Source: Microbulbifer celer
GTDB taxonomy: Bacteria; Pseudomonadota; Gammaproteobacteria; Pseudomonadales; Cellvibrionaceae
DNA: 64,000 nucleotides
Assembly: GCF_020991125.1 (NCBI RefSeq)
Contig: NZ_CP087715.1
Span: 1,081,501 to 1,145,500, forward strand
Direction of reading: 5' to 3'
Numbering within the stretch: position 1 is the first letter of the stretch; each line of letters opens with the position of its first letter. Made by a program: the position numbers and the translations under genes. Below the pieces are notes generated by a model. That model was not told the origin of the DNA. It saw only the letters and a list, made by a program, of their open reading frames with translations, and made no database searches. Below, one piece after another: positions 26,805 to 36,195 of the stretch.

Positions 26805-27302
26805 ATGAACTGGGCTGACTGGACCATTCTGGCAATCATCGCCATTTCCACGCTGATCGGCTTGGGCCGGGGATTTGTGCGCGAAGTGCTATCGCTCCTC
26901 ACGTGGGTGGCGGCATTCGTGGTGGCGATGATGTTCCGCGACCAGCTGGCACCACTGCTTTCCAACCTTGTCGATACACCTTCTCTACAGGCCATCGCCG
27001 CCTTTGCCATTCTGTTCATTTTTACCCTGCTGGCAGGCGCCGGCCTGAATATGACACTGTCTGCGTTTGTGGAAGCCACCGGGCTTTCCGGCACGGATCG
27101 GGTATTGGGTATGGTGTTCGGATTGTTTCGCGGTTGCATCATCGTACTTGCGTTACTGATTTTTGCGCCGGCGCTGGCGCCGGTCAATGAGGATGGCTGG
27201 TGGCAGGAATCGTCGCTGATTCCGCATTTTCTCGGATTTGAGGATCGCGCACGCGAAGCGGCCGGTGCGATCAAGGAATTCTTCGCAGGAAAAATTGAAT
27301 GA
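26805..27302 (+). CDS. cvpA: CvpA family membrane protein
   Basis: This 165-residue protein has four hydrophobic segments, starting NWADWTILAIIAISTLIGLGRGFVREVLS, the family's signature region. CvpA homologues are needed for colicin V export in E. coli and lie upstream of purF in most gammaproteobacteria, as here (68-base gap). The mechanism is still poorly understood. Length matches the family. Confidence 0.93.
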   Translation: MNWADWTILAIIAISTLIGLGRGFVREVLSLLTWVAAFVVAMMFRDQLAPLLSNLVDTPSLQAIAAFAILFIFTLLAGAGLNMTLSAFVEATGLSGTDRVLGMVFGLFRGCIIVLALLIFAPALAPVNEDGWWQESSLIPHFLGFEDRAREAAGAIKEFFAGKIE

Positions 27303-27370
27303 TCCCTGGGTTGCAGGAGGCAGCGCTAGATCACCATGACCATCTCACAATGACTGGGGTTAACTGAAGT

Positions 27371-28858
27371 ATGTGTGGCATCGTTGGAATCGTCGGTAAG
27401 AGTGACGTCAATCTACAGTTGTACGACGCGCTCACCCTGTTGCAGCACCGGGGCCAGGATGCCGCGGGCATCGTCACCTGTGATGGTGACCGCCTGAATC
27501 AGCAAAAGGCCAATGGCCTGGTGCGGGATGTGTTCCGCGCGCGGCACATGCAGCGCCTGACAGGTAATTTCGGTATCGGCCATGTGCGTTACCCCACCGC
27601 CGGTAGCTCCGGCCCCGCACTGGCGCAACCGTTTTACGTCAACTCCCCATATGGCATCGCCATGGCCCACAATGGCAACCTCACCAACGTGAGTGAGGTG
27701 AAGGAAGAAATCTTCCAGCAGGACCTGCGCCACATCAACACCGACTCCGATTCCGAAGTGTTGCTGAATGTGTTCGCCCACGAACTGCTGGAACAGCGCA
27801 AGCTACAGCCCAAAGCGGAAGATATCTTTACCGCAATGCGCGCGGTACATAAGCGCGTTCGCGGCGGCTACGCCTGTGTGGCATTGATTGTCGGCTACGG
27901 CGTCGTCGCCTTCCGCGATCCCAATGGCATTCGCCCGCTGGTCTACGGCAAGCGCGAAACCGACAAGGGCACCGAATACATGGTGGCCTCTGAATCCGTC
28001 GCGCTGGATGTGGGCGGCTACACCCTGGTACGCGATGTGGCGCCGGGTGAGTGCATTTACATCGAACTGGATGGCACCGTGCATTCGGAGCAGTGTGCGG
28101 AAAACCCGTCACTGAACCCGTGTATTTTCGAGCATGTGTACTTTGCCCGTCCGGACTCGATCATGGATGGTGTTTCCGTACACAAGGCGCGCCTGCGTCA
28201 GGGGGAGCACCTGGCAGAGAAGATTCTGCGCGAACGCCCGGATCACGATATCGACGTGGTCATCCCGATCCCGGATTCCTCCCGCTCCGCCGGCCAGATG
28301 GTGGCGCACCGTCTGGGTGTAAAATTCCGGGAAGGGATGGTGAAGAACCGCTACATCGGCCGTACCTTCATCATGCCAGGTCAGAAGCAGCGTAAAAAAT
28401 CTGTGCGTCAGAAGTTGAATCCGATCGAGCTGGAGTTCCGCGGCAAGAATGTGTTGCTGGTGGATGATTCGATTGTGCGCGGTACTACGTGCAAGCAGAT
28501 TATCCAGATGGCACGCGAGGCGGGTGCCAATAAGGTGTACTTCGCGTCTGCGGCGCCGGCGGTCAAGTACCCGAATGTGTACGGTATTGATATGCCTTCG
28601 GCCTCTGAGTTGGTTGCGCACGGTCGCACGACGGAAGAGGTCTGTGAGGAGATTGGTGCGGACTGGCTGATTTATCAGGAGCTGGAAGATCTGGTGGAGT
28701 CTTCTGCGGAAGGTAACAGTGAGATCAAAGAGTTCGATTGCGCGGTATTCAATGGCAAGTACATCACCGGCGATGTAACCGAGGAATACCTGGAAAGCCT
28801 GCACGCGGCGCGCAATGACAATGCGAAGTCCAGTAAGGGCAATGATAGTTCGTTGTAA
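27371..28858 (+). CDS. purF: Amidophosphoribosyltransferase PurF
   Basis: This 495-residue enzyme performs the first committed step of purine synthesis, turning PRPP and glutamine into phosphoribosylamine. After Met removal the N-terminal Cys (MCGIVGIVG) is the glutaminase nucleophile; GHVRYPTAG and AHNGNLTN belong to the same Ntn domain. The PRPP loop is [28 protein letters not shown] is also conserved. Length is normal. A strong terminator follows. Confidence 0.97.
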   Translation: MCGIVGIVGKSDVNLQLYDALTLLQHRGQDAAGIVTCDGDRLNQQKANGLVRDVFRARHMQRLTGNFGIGHVRYPTAGSSGPALAQPFYVNSPYGIAMAHNGNLTNVSEVKEEIFQQDLRHINTDSDSEVLLNVFAHELLEQRKLQPKAEDIFTAMRAVHKRVRGGYACVALIVGYGVVAFRDPNGIRPLVYGKRETDKGTEYMVASESVALDVGGYTLVRDVAPGECIYIELDGTVHSEQCAENPSLNPCIFEHVYFARPDSIMDGVSVHKARLRQGEHLAEKILRERPDHDIDVVIPIPDSSRSAGQMVAHRLGVKFREGMVKNRYIGRTFIMPGQKQRKKSVRQKLNPIELEFRGKNVLLVDDSIVRGTTCKQIIQMAREAGANKVYFASAAPAVKYPNVYGIDMPSASELVAHGRTTEEVCEEIGADWLIYQELEDLVESSAEGNSEIKEFDCAVFNGKYITGDVTEEYLESLHAARNDNAKSSKGNDSSL

Positions 28859-28887
28859 CTTCTCACTATCTAGACCAGTCTAAGTAT

Positions 28888-28923
28888 CACTTCGGCCCAC
28901 CAATCGGTGGGCCGAAGTGTTTT
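28888..28923 (+). terminator. Rho-independent terminator after purF
   Basis: CACTTCGGCCCACC and GGTGGGCCGAAGTG make a perfect 14-bp stem around AATC, followed by TTTTAG. It lies 30 bases after the purF stop. Confidence 0.88.
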
Positions 28924-29004
28924 AGTCTAACGCTAAAGCACCGCTACCATCAGAACTACGAGGTTTTACCGGGCCCCGGGAACTCCGTAGTGTCCTGTAG
29001 TGGC

Positions 29005-29116
29005 GCCAGAGCATCGGGTATCCGTTTTCAAAACCGCTGTGTATACATCCCTGTACGCTGCGGCGGCGACGTCCCTGTCGCCGACGCTTTTGAAAACGGA
29101 TCCCCGCTACTCTGGC
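29005..29116 (-). repeat. Structured intergenic repeat with A(N)GGA loops on the minus strand (copy 2)
   Basis: It lies in the 378-base purF-metZ gap. Outer arms 29005-29033 and 29088-29116 pair at 26 of 29 positions. Read on the minus strand the two inner hairpins are CGGCGAC-AGGGAC-GTCGCCG (29064-29083) and TAC-AGGGAT-GTA (29045-29056). The second contains GTACAGGGATGT, which fits the CsrA consensus RUACARGGAUGU at every position. Here the loop strand is antisense to purF and metZ, unlike the other copies. Confidence 0.78.
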
Positions 29117-29236
29117 TTCACGTCAGATTACTGCACTTCGTAGTGCTCTCTCGCCCGAGTCTCTTGTTTCTGCGTTTTTCTTTTTCTTGGGGTAAGATTA
29201 CCGCTTCCAATCACACAGACCCGGGACGGTTAATCC

Positions 29237-30421
29237 ATGTTTGAAGACGACGGCTACGCACTGGAAACGCTGGCGGTACGTGCAGGCCAGAGCCGGTCGG
29301 CGGAAGGCGAGCACTCCGAATCCATCTACGCCACCTCCAGTTACGTCTTTCCCTCCGCGGCAGAAGCCGCCGCGCGTTTCTCCGGGGAATCCCCCGGCAA
29401 CGTCTACTCGCGCTACACCAATCCCACCGTGCGCATGTTCGAACAACGCATCGCCGCCATGGAAGGAGGGGAGGCCGCCGTCGCCACGTCCAGCGGTATG
29501 GCCGCCATTCTCAGCCTGTGCATGGCCACCCTGAAAAGCGGCGACAAAGTCATCTGCTCCCGCAGCGTCTTCGGCACCACCACCGCGCTGTTTACCCGCT
29601 ACATGATCAAGTTCGGGGTAGAGGTCACCTTTGTCGATCTCACCGACTTCAATGGGTGGAAAGACGCCCTCGACGGCAAGACCAAGCTGCTGTTTATGGA
29701 AACCCCGTCCAATCCGCTGTGCGAAGTCGCCGACATCCGCGCCATGGCCGACCTCGCCCACAGCGCCGGTGCCCAGCTGGTAGTGGACAACTGCTTCTGT
29801 ACCCCCGCACTACAGCGCCCGCTCGACCTCGGTGCCGATATCGTCGTGCACTCCGCCACCAAATTCCTCGACGGTCAGGGCCGCTGCGTGGGTGGTGTTG
29901 TGGTGGGCAAAAAGGAAGTCATGGACGAAATCGTCATCTTCCTGCGCACCTGCGGCCCCAGCATGAGCCCGTTCAACGCCTGGGTATTCCTCAAAGGCCT
30001 GGAAACCCTCAAGCTGCGCATGCAGGCACACTGCACCAGCGCACTGGATATTGCCTGGTGGTTGAGCGAACAGCCAGCGGTGGAAAAAGTGAACTTCGTC
30101 GGCCTCCCCAGCCACCCCGGCCACCAACTGGCCGCCGCCCAGCAATCCGGCTTCGGCGCCGTGTTCAGTTTTGCGGTCAAAGGCGGGCGTGAAGCCGCAT
30201 GGAAAGTGATCGACGCCTGCAATATCTTCTCCGTCACCGCCAACCTCGGCGACGCCAAAAGCACCATCGTCCACCCGGCCACCACCACCCACGGGCGTTT
30301 GAGCGATGAAGACAAGGAGAGGGCGGGGATCAGCGAAAACCTGATCCGGATTTCTGTCGGGCTGGAAAATGTCGAAGATCTGAAGGCAGATCTGGCGCGA
30401 GGCTTGTCCACGCTCACATAA
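29237..30421 (+). CDS. metZ: O-succinylhomoserine sulfhydrylase MetZ
   Basis: This 394-residue PLP enzyme makes homocysteine directly from O-succinylhomoserine and sulfide. It belongs to the Cys/Met-metabolism family: YSRYTNPTV, SSGMAAI, METPSNPLCEV, VDNCFCTPALQ and the PLP Lys in HSATKFLDGQGR. The order cvpA-purF-metZ is also found in Pseudomonas, which favours MetZ over cystathionine gamma-synthase. Length is typical. Confidence 0.92.
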   Translation: MFEDDGYALETLAVRAGQSRSAEGEHSESIYATSSYVFPSAAEAAARFSGESPGNVYSRYTNPTVRMFEQRIAAMEGGEAAVATSSGMAAILSLCMATLKSGDKVICSRSVFGTTTALFTRYMIKFGVEVTFVDLTDFNGWKDALDGKTKLLFMETPSNPLCEVADIRAMADLAHSAGAQLVVDNCFCTPALQRPLDLGADIVVHSATKFLDGQGRCVGGVVVGKKEVMDEIVIFLRTCGPSMSPFNAWVFLKGLETLKLRMQAHCTSALDIAWWLSEQPAVEKVNFVGLPSHPGHQLAAAQQSGFGAVFSFAVKGGREAAWKVIDACNIFSVTANLGDAKSTIVHPATTTHGRLSDEDKERAGISENLIRISVGLENVEDLKADLARGLSTLT

Positions 30422-30538
30422 ACCGGTCACAATGACGCAGAATGTGACATGATAAATAGCCCCGCTAACCGCGGAGCCTATGATTAATGGCTAGTGGTTC
30501 GGTCAATATTCGCCCTTTGATGCGAAGGGGCTGATAGG

Positions 30539-30626
30539 GATAGTCGCTCACAAGACCTTCTGTGAGAGGGACCTCGCAGAAGAGCCCCCATGGATGGGTT
30601 TACGGCGTGTCTTGTGAGCGACTATC
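30539..30626 (+). repeat. Structured intergenic repeat with two A(N)GGA hairpin loops (copy 3)
   Basis: It lies in the 327-base metZ-moxR gap. Outer arms 30539-30556 and 30609-30626 (GATAGTCGCTCACAAGAC and complement) pair at 18 of 18. The first inner hairpin, 30557-30582, has a 10-bp stem unlike that of copy 1 but the same type of loop, AGGGAC; the second is CCC-ATGGAT-GGG (30587-30598). It is in sense with both neighbours. The rest of the gap shows no gene. Confidence 0.8.
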
Positions 30627-30748
30627 GCTAGCAGCACCGCCCCTGAACCTAACTACTTGCGTACCACCGAGCTAGATGGAGGTCATCTCTGAAGGAGTAC
30701 TTCTGAACAGCGACGGGGAAAGAAAAACCGAGCAGTAATGGATTTGCC

Positions 30749-31660
30749 GTGCAAAAAATTATTTCCGCCATTGTCGCCGATATCGGCAAAGTACTTCTGG
30801 GTAAAGACCACCAGGTAAAGCTCGCACTGGCCTGTCTGCTGGCTCGTGGTCACCTGCTGATCGAAGACCTGCCCGGCATGGGCAAAACCACCCTGGCCCA
30901 CGCCCTCGCACAAGTCCTCGGGCTATCCTACAACCGCGTCCAATTTACCAGCGACATGCTCCCCGCCGACATCCTCGGCGTCAGCATCTTCGAGCGCGAC
31001 AGCGGCCAATTCCGCTTTCATCAAGGCCCCGTCTTCAGCCAGCTACTGCTCGCCGACGAAATCAACCGCGCCTCCCCAAAAACCCAGAGCGCACTGCTCG
31101 AAGCCATGGAAGAGCGCCAGGTCAGCATCGACGGCGAAACCCGCCCACTGCCCAGCCCCTTCTTCGTCATCGCCACCCAGAACCCCCTGCAGCAATCCGG
31201 CACCTTCAGCCTGCCGGAATCCCAGCTCGACCGCTTTCTCATGCGTATCAGCCTCGGCTATCCCACCCGCGAAGCCGAGCGCGCCCTGTTCCAGGGCGTC
31301 GACCCCCGCGCACAGCTCGCCGCCCTCAAACCGCGCATCAATCGGGATGGCCTGAAAAAGCTGCAGGCCCTGGTCAGCCAGGTCAAAGCGTCCGACTCCC
31401 TGCTCGACTACCTCGAGCGCCTGGTGCAACACAGTCGCCAGAGTCCGGAATGCGCCGTGGGATTGTCACCGCGGGGCGCCCTGGCACTACTGCACGCCGC
31501 CCGCGCCTGGGCACTGATCCACAATCGCGGCCACCTGCTGCCGGAAGACCTGCAGGCAGTACTGCCTGCCGTCGCCGGTCACCGCCTGCAGAGTGACGGC
31601 AGCGACGGCGCGCAACTGGTGGAGCGCATGATGCACCAGGTCGATATCATCGCCGCCTGA
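30749..31660 (+). CDS. MoxR family AAA+ ATPase
   Basis: This 303-residue ATPase starts at GTG 30749. It has Walker A DLPGMGKTTLAHAL, Walker B LLLADEINRASPKTQ, the MoxR-typical EAMEERQVSIDGETRPLP insert, sensor ATQNPLQQSGTFSLPESQLDRF and a C-terminal lid. MoxR proteins act as chaperone-like partners of membrane and VWA or DUF58 proteins. The DUF58 gene begins two bases after the stop and the TgpA gene follows, the same trio as PA2873-PA2875 of P. aeruginosa, so a shared complex is likely. Confidence 0.9.
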   Translation: MQKIISAIVADIGKVLLGKDHQVKLALACLLARGHLLIEDLPGMGKTTLAHALAQVLGLSYNRVQFTSDMLPADILGVSIFERDSGQFRFHQGPVFSQLLLADEINRASPKTQSALLEAMEERQVSIDGETRPLPSPFFVIATQNPLQQSGTFSLPESQLDRFLMRISLGYPTREAERALFQGVDPRAQLAALKPRINRDGLKKLQALVSQVKASDSLLDYLERLVQHSRQSPECAVGLSPRGALALLHAARAWALIHNRGHLLPEDLQAVLPAVAGHRLQSDGSDGAQLVERMMHQVDIIAA

Positions 31661-31662
31661 CA

Positions 31663-32685
31663 ATGCGCACAGGATCTGCATCCACCTTTTCCGACGTATC
31701 CACCGGTATCGCGCAACGCTGGCGCCGCCGCTGGATGCGCTGGCTCGATCGCCGTTCCCCGGCCGCGACCTCAGTTACCCTCAATCACCGCACCCTGTTC
31801 GTACTGCCCACCCGCAGCGGGCTCGCGTTTATGCTGGTGATTTTTTTACTGTGGCTTCTCGGCACCAATTACGAGAACAACCTCGTTTTCGCCCTTGCGT
31901 TTCTGATGGTCGGGCTCATGGTGGTGCTGCCGGTACATACCTTTGCCAACCTCTCCGGACTGAAACTGCGCTTGGTCGAGGCTCCAGTAGCATTTGCCGG
32001 CGATTTTGCCCGCGCGCGTATTGTGCTCGAACGCAGGGGGCGGCGTGGACACGAGCGTGTGCGCATTTTCTGGCCGCCGGAAGAAGGCATCGAGACCGAT
32101 CTGGTGACAGGGCGCGAAAACGAGGTGGAAATCGCACTGCCCGTGGTGCAGCGCGGTCATGTGCGCGCGCCGCGAATCCGGGTAGAAAGTACTTTCCCGT
32201 TAGGGCTGTACCGCTGCTGGAGCTGGGTGGATCTCGACTGCGAGTGGCTGGTGTACCCGCAACCGAGATCGGTTGGCCCGCTGCCGGTAGGCGCCAGCGT
32301 TGGGGAGGGTGACGCACCGCAGCCGCATATACGTGGCGGTGAAGATTTTGCCGGACTCAAACCCTATCAACCGGGAGATTCCCTGCGCCATGTAGCGTGG
32401 AAGCAGTATGCCGGAGGGCGCGACCTCTACAGCCGGGAATATGCCAGCGGCTCCGATGAGAGACTGTGGCTGGACTGGGACCTGTTGGCCGGTCGGGATG
32501 TGGAGATCCGTCTCAGCAACCTTTGCGCCTGGGTGCTGGAAGCCGAGCGGGCGGGTATTGCCTACGGACTCAAAATGCCGGGTTGTACGATCAAGCCCGG
32601 GCTTGGAAGCACTCACCAGCAGCAGGTATTGAAGGCACTGGCATTGTTTCCGGTGCAGAGTGTCCGCGGCGGAGGAGAAAGCTAG
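31663..32685 (+). CDS. DUF58 domain membrane protein
   Basis: This 340-residue protein has two adjacent membrane helices at about 45-90 (SGLAFMLVIFLLWLLG, NLVFALAFLMVGLMVVLP), a beta-rich middle and the DUF58 core with the hallmark GGEDFAGLKPYQPGDSLRHVAWKQYAGG near 225-250. DUF58 proteins are normally encoded with MoxR ATPases; their molecular role is not settled. The stop overlaps the TgpA start by one base. Confidence 0.88.
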   Translation: MRTGSASTFSDVSTGIAQRWRRRWMRWLDRRSPAATSVTLNHRTLFVLPTRSGLAFMLVIFLLWLLGTNYENNLVFALAFLMVGLMVVLPVHTFANLSGLKLRLVEAPVAFAGDFARARIVLERRGRRGHERVRIFWPPEEGIETDLVTGRENEVEIALPVVQRGHVRAPRIRVESTFPLGLYRCWSWVDLDCEWLVYPQPRSVGPLPVGASVGEGDAPQPHIRGGEDFAGLKPYQPGDSLRHVAWKQYAGGRDLYSREYASGSDERLWLDWDLLAGRDVEIRLSNLCAWVLEAERAGIAYGLKMPGCTIKPGLGSTHQQQVLKALALFPVQSVRGGGES

Positions 32686-34691
32686 TGGCCACCAGTCAGA
32701 TACATTCTCTGTTGCCGCGGGAGAGCCTGTTGTGGATTTTTGCCGCGCAACTGGCGGTGTTGCTGCCGCAGTTCTCCCACTTGCCGCTTTGGCTGGTGGG
32801 GGCCTGGTGTGGAGCGGTCTATTGGCGCCTCGAAGTGTATCGCGGTCGCTGGGAAATGCCGGGGCGGCTGGTGAAGCTGGCGGTGGTAACGCTGGCGGTG
32901 GCCGGGTTATCGCTCACTTACCGGCGCTGGTTCGCGCTGGAGCCCATGGTGGCATTGCTGGCGGTGTCGTTCACCCTGAAAAATATCGAGCTGGTGAGCC
33001 GGCGGGATGCGCTGTTGAGCCTGATGCTTGCGTATTTCCTCGCTGCCACTCTGTTTGTCTTCGAGCAGACCATCCCCTATGCCGTTTACGGTATTTTCTG
33101 TGTGGTGATTGTTACCGCGGCGTTGGCGGCGCAACAGGGGAGGGGCAGCGCGCGACCCGGGCGCGCACTGGGGCTTTCGGCGCGCCTGCTGGCGCAGTCG
33201 ATGCCGGTCATGTTGCTGCTGTTTATCGCCGTGCCTCGTTTAGGGCCGCTGTGGGCAGTGCCGCAGAACAGTGCTGGTGCTTCTACCGGTATCAGTGATT
33301 CCATGACGCCGGGGGATTTCAGCCGCCTGTCGAAATCCGATAAGCCCGCGCTGCGGATCGCCTTCGATGGCTCGGTACCCCCGCCGGAGCAGCGTTACTG
33401 GCGCGGCCTGGTATACAGCCATTTCGATGGGCGCCGCTGGAGTGAGGGAGAGCCTGCAGACGCTTTTGGCCGCGGGCGCGCTGCGATCACTGGAAGTAAA
33501 ACTGTTCGCCCGCTACCGGAAGTAGGCCCGCGTTATCGCTATCAGGTGATTCAGGAGCCCAGCTACAATCCGTGGCTGTTTGCCCTCGCGCGGCCGGATT
33601 CTGAAACCCGCGGCGTGATGGCGACCGCAGAGGATACGCTGGTTTATCGCGCGCCGGTGGCCAGCCGACTGGCCTACCAGGTTCAGACCTGGCCGCGGGA
33701 AAGTACGCCTCAGGTTACCCCATTGAGCGCCGAAGTGCGGCGTCGAAACCTGCAATTGCCGGATGACGGCAACCCGCGTGCCCGTCAATGGGCATCAGAG
33801 TTACAGCGCCGGGGGCTCAGTGGTGAGCAGATATCGGAGGAAGTTCTTGCCGAATACCATGGTCAATTTACTTATACCCTGAAGCCGCCAGCATTGGGCC
33901 GGGATTCCGTCGATGAATTCCTGTTTTCTACTCGTCAGGGATTCTGTGAACACTTTGCCAGCAGTTATGTGTTTACCATGCGCGCGGCGGGTATTCCGGC
34001 GCGCGTGGTAGCCGGCTATCAGGGCGGAGAGTGGGTTGAGCAGGAGGAATACCTGCTAGTGCGCCAGTACGACGCCCATGCGTGGGCGGAAATCTGGTTA
34101 CCTGCACGAGGCTGGGTGCGGGTGGATCCCACTGCTGCGGTATCTCCGGAGCGCATTCGCGATGGATTGCAGTCTGCCGCGGCCGATCAATTTATGCAGG
34201 ATTCCCTGGTGCCGCTGCACAAGCTGGCGTTCCTCAACCGGATACGCCTGCAGTGGGACATGATCAACTATCGCTGGTATCAGACAGTTGTCAGCTTTGA
34301 CAGTGAGCGTCAGCAGGGGCTGCTGCGCCGGCTGTTGGGAGAGGTGTCTGTTTCCCGATTGTTGCTGTTTTTTGGTGTCCCCGCAGGGGTGGCGTTGCTC
34401 GGGTTGCTGATCTGGTTAAAGGTGTCCGCTCGGGGGCCTCGGTTGTCGCCCGCCAACCGCTTGTATCTGCGCTTCTGCCGACGGATGGCGAGAGTGGGGC
34501 TGGCGCGTCACTCCGGGGAAGCGCCGGCGGATTACGCCCGTCGTATCCAGGCCGAGAATCCCCGCCTTGGCGGTGCTGCTGTCAGAATCACTGCGGCGTA
34601 CCAGAAAGCGGCCTTTGCCGAGGATCCGGCGGCGGAGAAACAGTTGCGTCGTTTACTGCGCGGATTCTGGCCCATGCGGCTAACTCATTAA
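32685..34691 (+). CDS. tgpA: TgpA-type membrane transglutaminase (DUF3488)
   Basis: I start this 668-residue protein at GTG 32685, with GGAGGAG upstream; a longer frame would run through DUF58. Residues 1-190 form several membrane helices (DUF3488). The periplasmic domain has a transglutaminase-like catalytic triad: Cys in RQGFCEHFASSY, His in YDAHAWAEIW, Asp in GWVRVDPTAA. A further helix near 570-590 precedes a cytoplasmic DUF4129-like tail. PA2873 (TgpA) of P. aeruginosa is essential and has the same architecture. The substrate is not known; an envelope role is likely. Confidence 0.88.
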   Translation: MATSQIHSLLPRESLLWIFAAQLAVLLPQFSHLPLWLVGAWCGAVYWRLEVYRGRWEMPGRLVKLAVVTLAVAGLSLTYRRWFALEPMVALLAVSFTLKNIELVSRRDALLSLMLAYFLAATLFVFEQTIPYAVYGIFCVVIVTAALAAQQGRGSARPGRALGLSARLLAQSMPVMLLLFIAVPRLGPLWAVPQNSAGASTGISDSMTPGDFSRLSKSDKPALRIAFDGSVPPPEQRYWRGLVYSHFDGRRWSEGEPADAFGRGRAAITGSKTVRPLPEVGPRYRYQVIQEPSYNPWLFALARPDSETRGVMATAEDTLVYRAPVASRLAYQVQTWPRESTPQVTPLSAEVRRRNLQLPDDGNPRARQWASELQRRGLSGEQISEEVLAEYHGQFTYTLKPPALGRDSVDEFLFSTRQGFCEHFASSYVFTMRAAGIPARVVAGYQGGEWVEQEEYLLVRQYDAHAWAEIWLPARGWVRVDPTAAVSPERIRDGLQSAAADQFMQDSLVPLHKLAFLNRIRLQWDMINYRWYQTVVSFDSERQQGLLRRLLGEVSVSRLLLFFGVPAGVALLGLLIWLKVSARGPRLSPANRLYLRFCRRMARVGLARHSGEAPADYARRIQAENPRLGGAAVRITAAYQKAAFAEDPAAEKQLRRLLRGFWPMRLTH

Positions 34692-34846
34692 GCGGTTGGC
34701 CCGTTGAACCGCTGATTCCACAAACCGAAAGTTATCCGTTTGCTATGGATGCCCCCAAGCGGTGCAATGTGTGGGAAAATAGCGCCGTGCCGGAACCGTG
34801 GTGGTGTTCCGTGCCCAGTTCAGTGTAAGAGTTACCGGATTCTGTC

Positions 34847-36103
34847 ATGGCATTTCCCGCGTTCGCGGCACGATTGCAAACCTTCCTGCTCGGCTACAGC
34901 GGCACTTCTCTGGCTACTGGTCTGCAGGTCGTACTGCTGCCGTGGCTGGCGGTATCGGTGGTGGAACTGCCGGCTCTGCAGCTGGGGTGGGTGCAGGCTT
35001 CGGTGCTATTGCCAAATCTTTTATTCCTTCTTTTCGGCGGCGCGCTGGCGGACCGGTTCGATTCTGCCCGTGTGGCAATGTTGTCTTGTATCGGTCTCTC
35101 CCTCTGCCACGCCACTCTGGCTTACACCCTCTGGTTCCAGGTGCCGGATCTGGCGTTGCTGCTCGCCTACGGGGTCAGTCTCGGGGTCTGTACGGCTTTT
35201 CTGCAACCGGCGCGGGACAACCTGGTACAGCGCTCTGCGCACAAGCCGGAAGAGGGCAGTGGCAAACTCAGTGAAAGCCGGGTGCAACATATGGTGACCT
35301 GGATGATGCTGGCCCAGTATGGTGGTCAGGCCGTGGGGATGTTACTTGCGAGTCGCTTTGATCACTGGGGGGCTCAGCCTCTGCTGCTGATTCAATTGTC
35401 GGTGCTGTTGATCGCGTCGATGTGTTTCTTCTCCATGCGCCACCTCGGGCCTGCACCGCAAACCCGGGGCTCCAGAAATCTGCCCTCGGCGCTGCTGGAA
35501 GGGTTTTCTGAAGTAAAAAAAAGTCGCGCTATCAGCGAGCTGGTGGCGCTGGTGGCGTTCAATGGCTTGGTCCACATCGGTGTTTTTCTGGTGGTTTTAC
35601 CTCTGTTGGCGGAAGAGTATGGGCGCGGTGCCAGCTACTACGCGACCTTGCAGGTTGCCTTCGTGGCGGGAACTGTGGTCGCCACAGTAATGATGCTGCG
35701 GCGCGGGCAGGGCGATCAGCCCGGGCGCGGTGTGCTCATGTGCCTGCTCTACAGTGCCGGCCTGTTGGTAGCCATCAGTTTCGGGCCGACACCCTACGGA
35801 CTGATGTTGTTATGTGCCTGCTGGGGGGCGGTATCCGCTGCCTCGGCTGCGCTGGGCAAGGCGATCGTACAGGTGCTGGCGCCAGCGGCGGTGCGCAGCC
35901 GTATTATTTCCATTTACCAGTTGTCACTTTTCGGTTCAGCGGCGATCGGTGCGCTGGCGGCGGGGGCCGTGAGTCAGTACTCCGCACCGCTTACCACACT
36001 ATTGTGGGCGGGAATCCTCAGTGTACTGGCTTTCATGGTGGTGTGGTTCAGCGGTGCATTGCGACAGTTGCGTCTAGAACACGGGGAAATTCCCGAGCGC
36101 TGA
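34847..36103 (+). CDS. MFS transporter
   Basis: This 418-residue permease has about 12 hydrophobic segments and the MFS loop motif GGALADRFDSARV between helices 2 and 3. The substrate cannot be told from the sequence; the style fits the drug/metabolite efflux type (MFS_3, enterobactin-exporter-like). The 155-base gap upstream contains an AGCGGTT/AACCGCT hairpin at about 34690-34712 with no T-run. Confidence 0.85.
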   Translation: MAFPAFAARLQTFLLGYSGTSLATGLQVVLLPWLAVSVVELPALQLGWVQASVLLPNLLFLLFGGALADRFDSARVAMLSCIGLSLCHATLAYTLWFQVPDLALLLAYGVSLGVCTAFLQPARDNLVQRSAHKPEEGSGKLSESRVQHMVTWMMLAQYGGQAVGMLLASRFDHWGAQPLLLIQLSVLLIASMCFFSMRHLGPAPQTRGSRNLPSALLEGFSEVKKSRAISELVALVAFNGLVHIGVFLVVLPLLAEEYGRGASYYATLQVAFVAGTVVATVMMLRRGQGDQPGRGVLMCLLYSAGLLVAISFGPTPYGLMLLCACWGAVSAASAALGKAIVQVLAPAAVRSRIISIYQLSLFGSAAIGALAAGAVSQYSAPLTTLLWAGILSVLAFMVVWFSGALRQLRLEHGEIPER

Positions 36104-36195
36104 AGCGATCAGCGCACGCGGTTCTGAGTCGCCGTCTTTCGACGTCAACAAGAATTCAATTAATAAATCGGCCCGGTATCAAGGGGAGGGGAACA

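Noticed and set aside
30489-30510. CTAGTGGTTC as another end of the 165-bp element
   Set aside because: Only about eight bases match and no second arm is near.
32466-32684. Longer N-terminus of the TgpA protein
   Set aside because: The extension lies inside the DUF58 gene in another frame. GTG 32685 has a strong ribosome site and gives the family's usual N-terminus.
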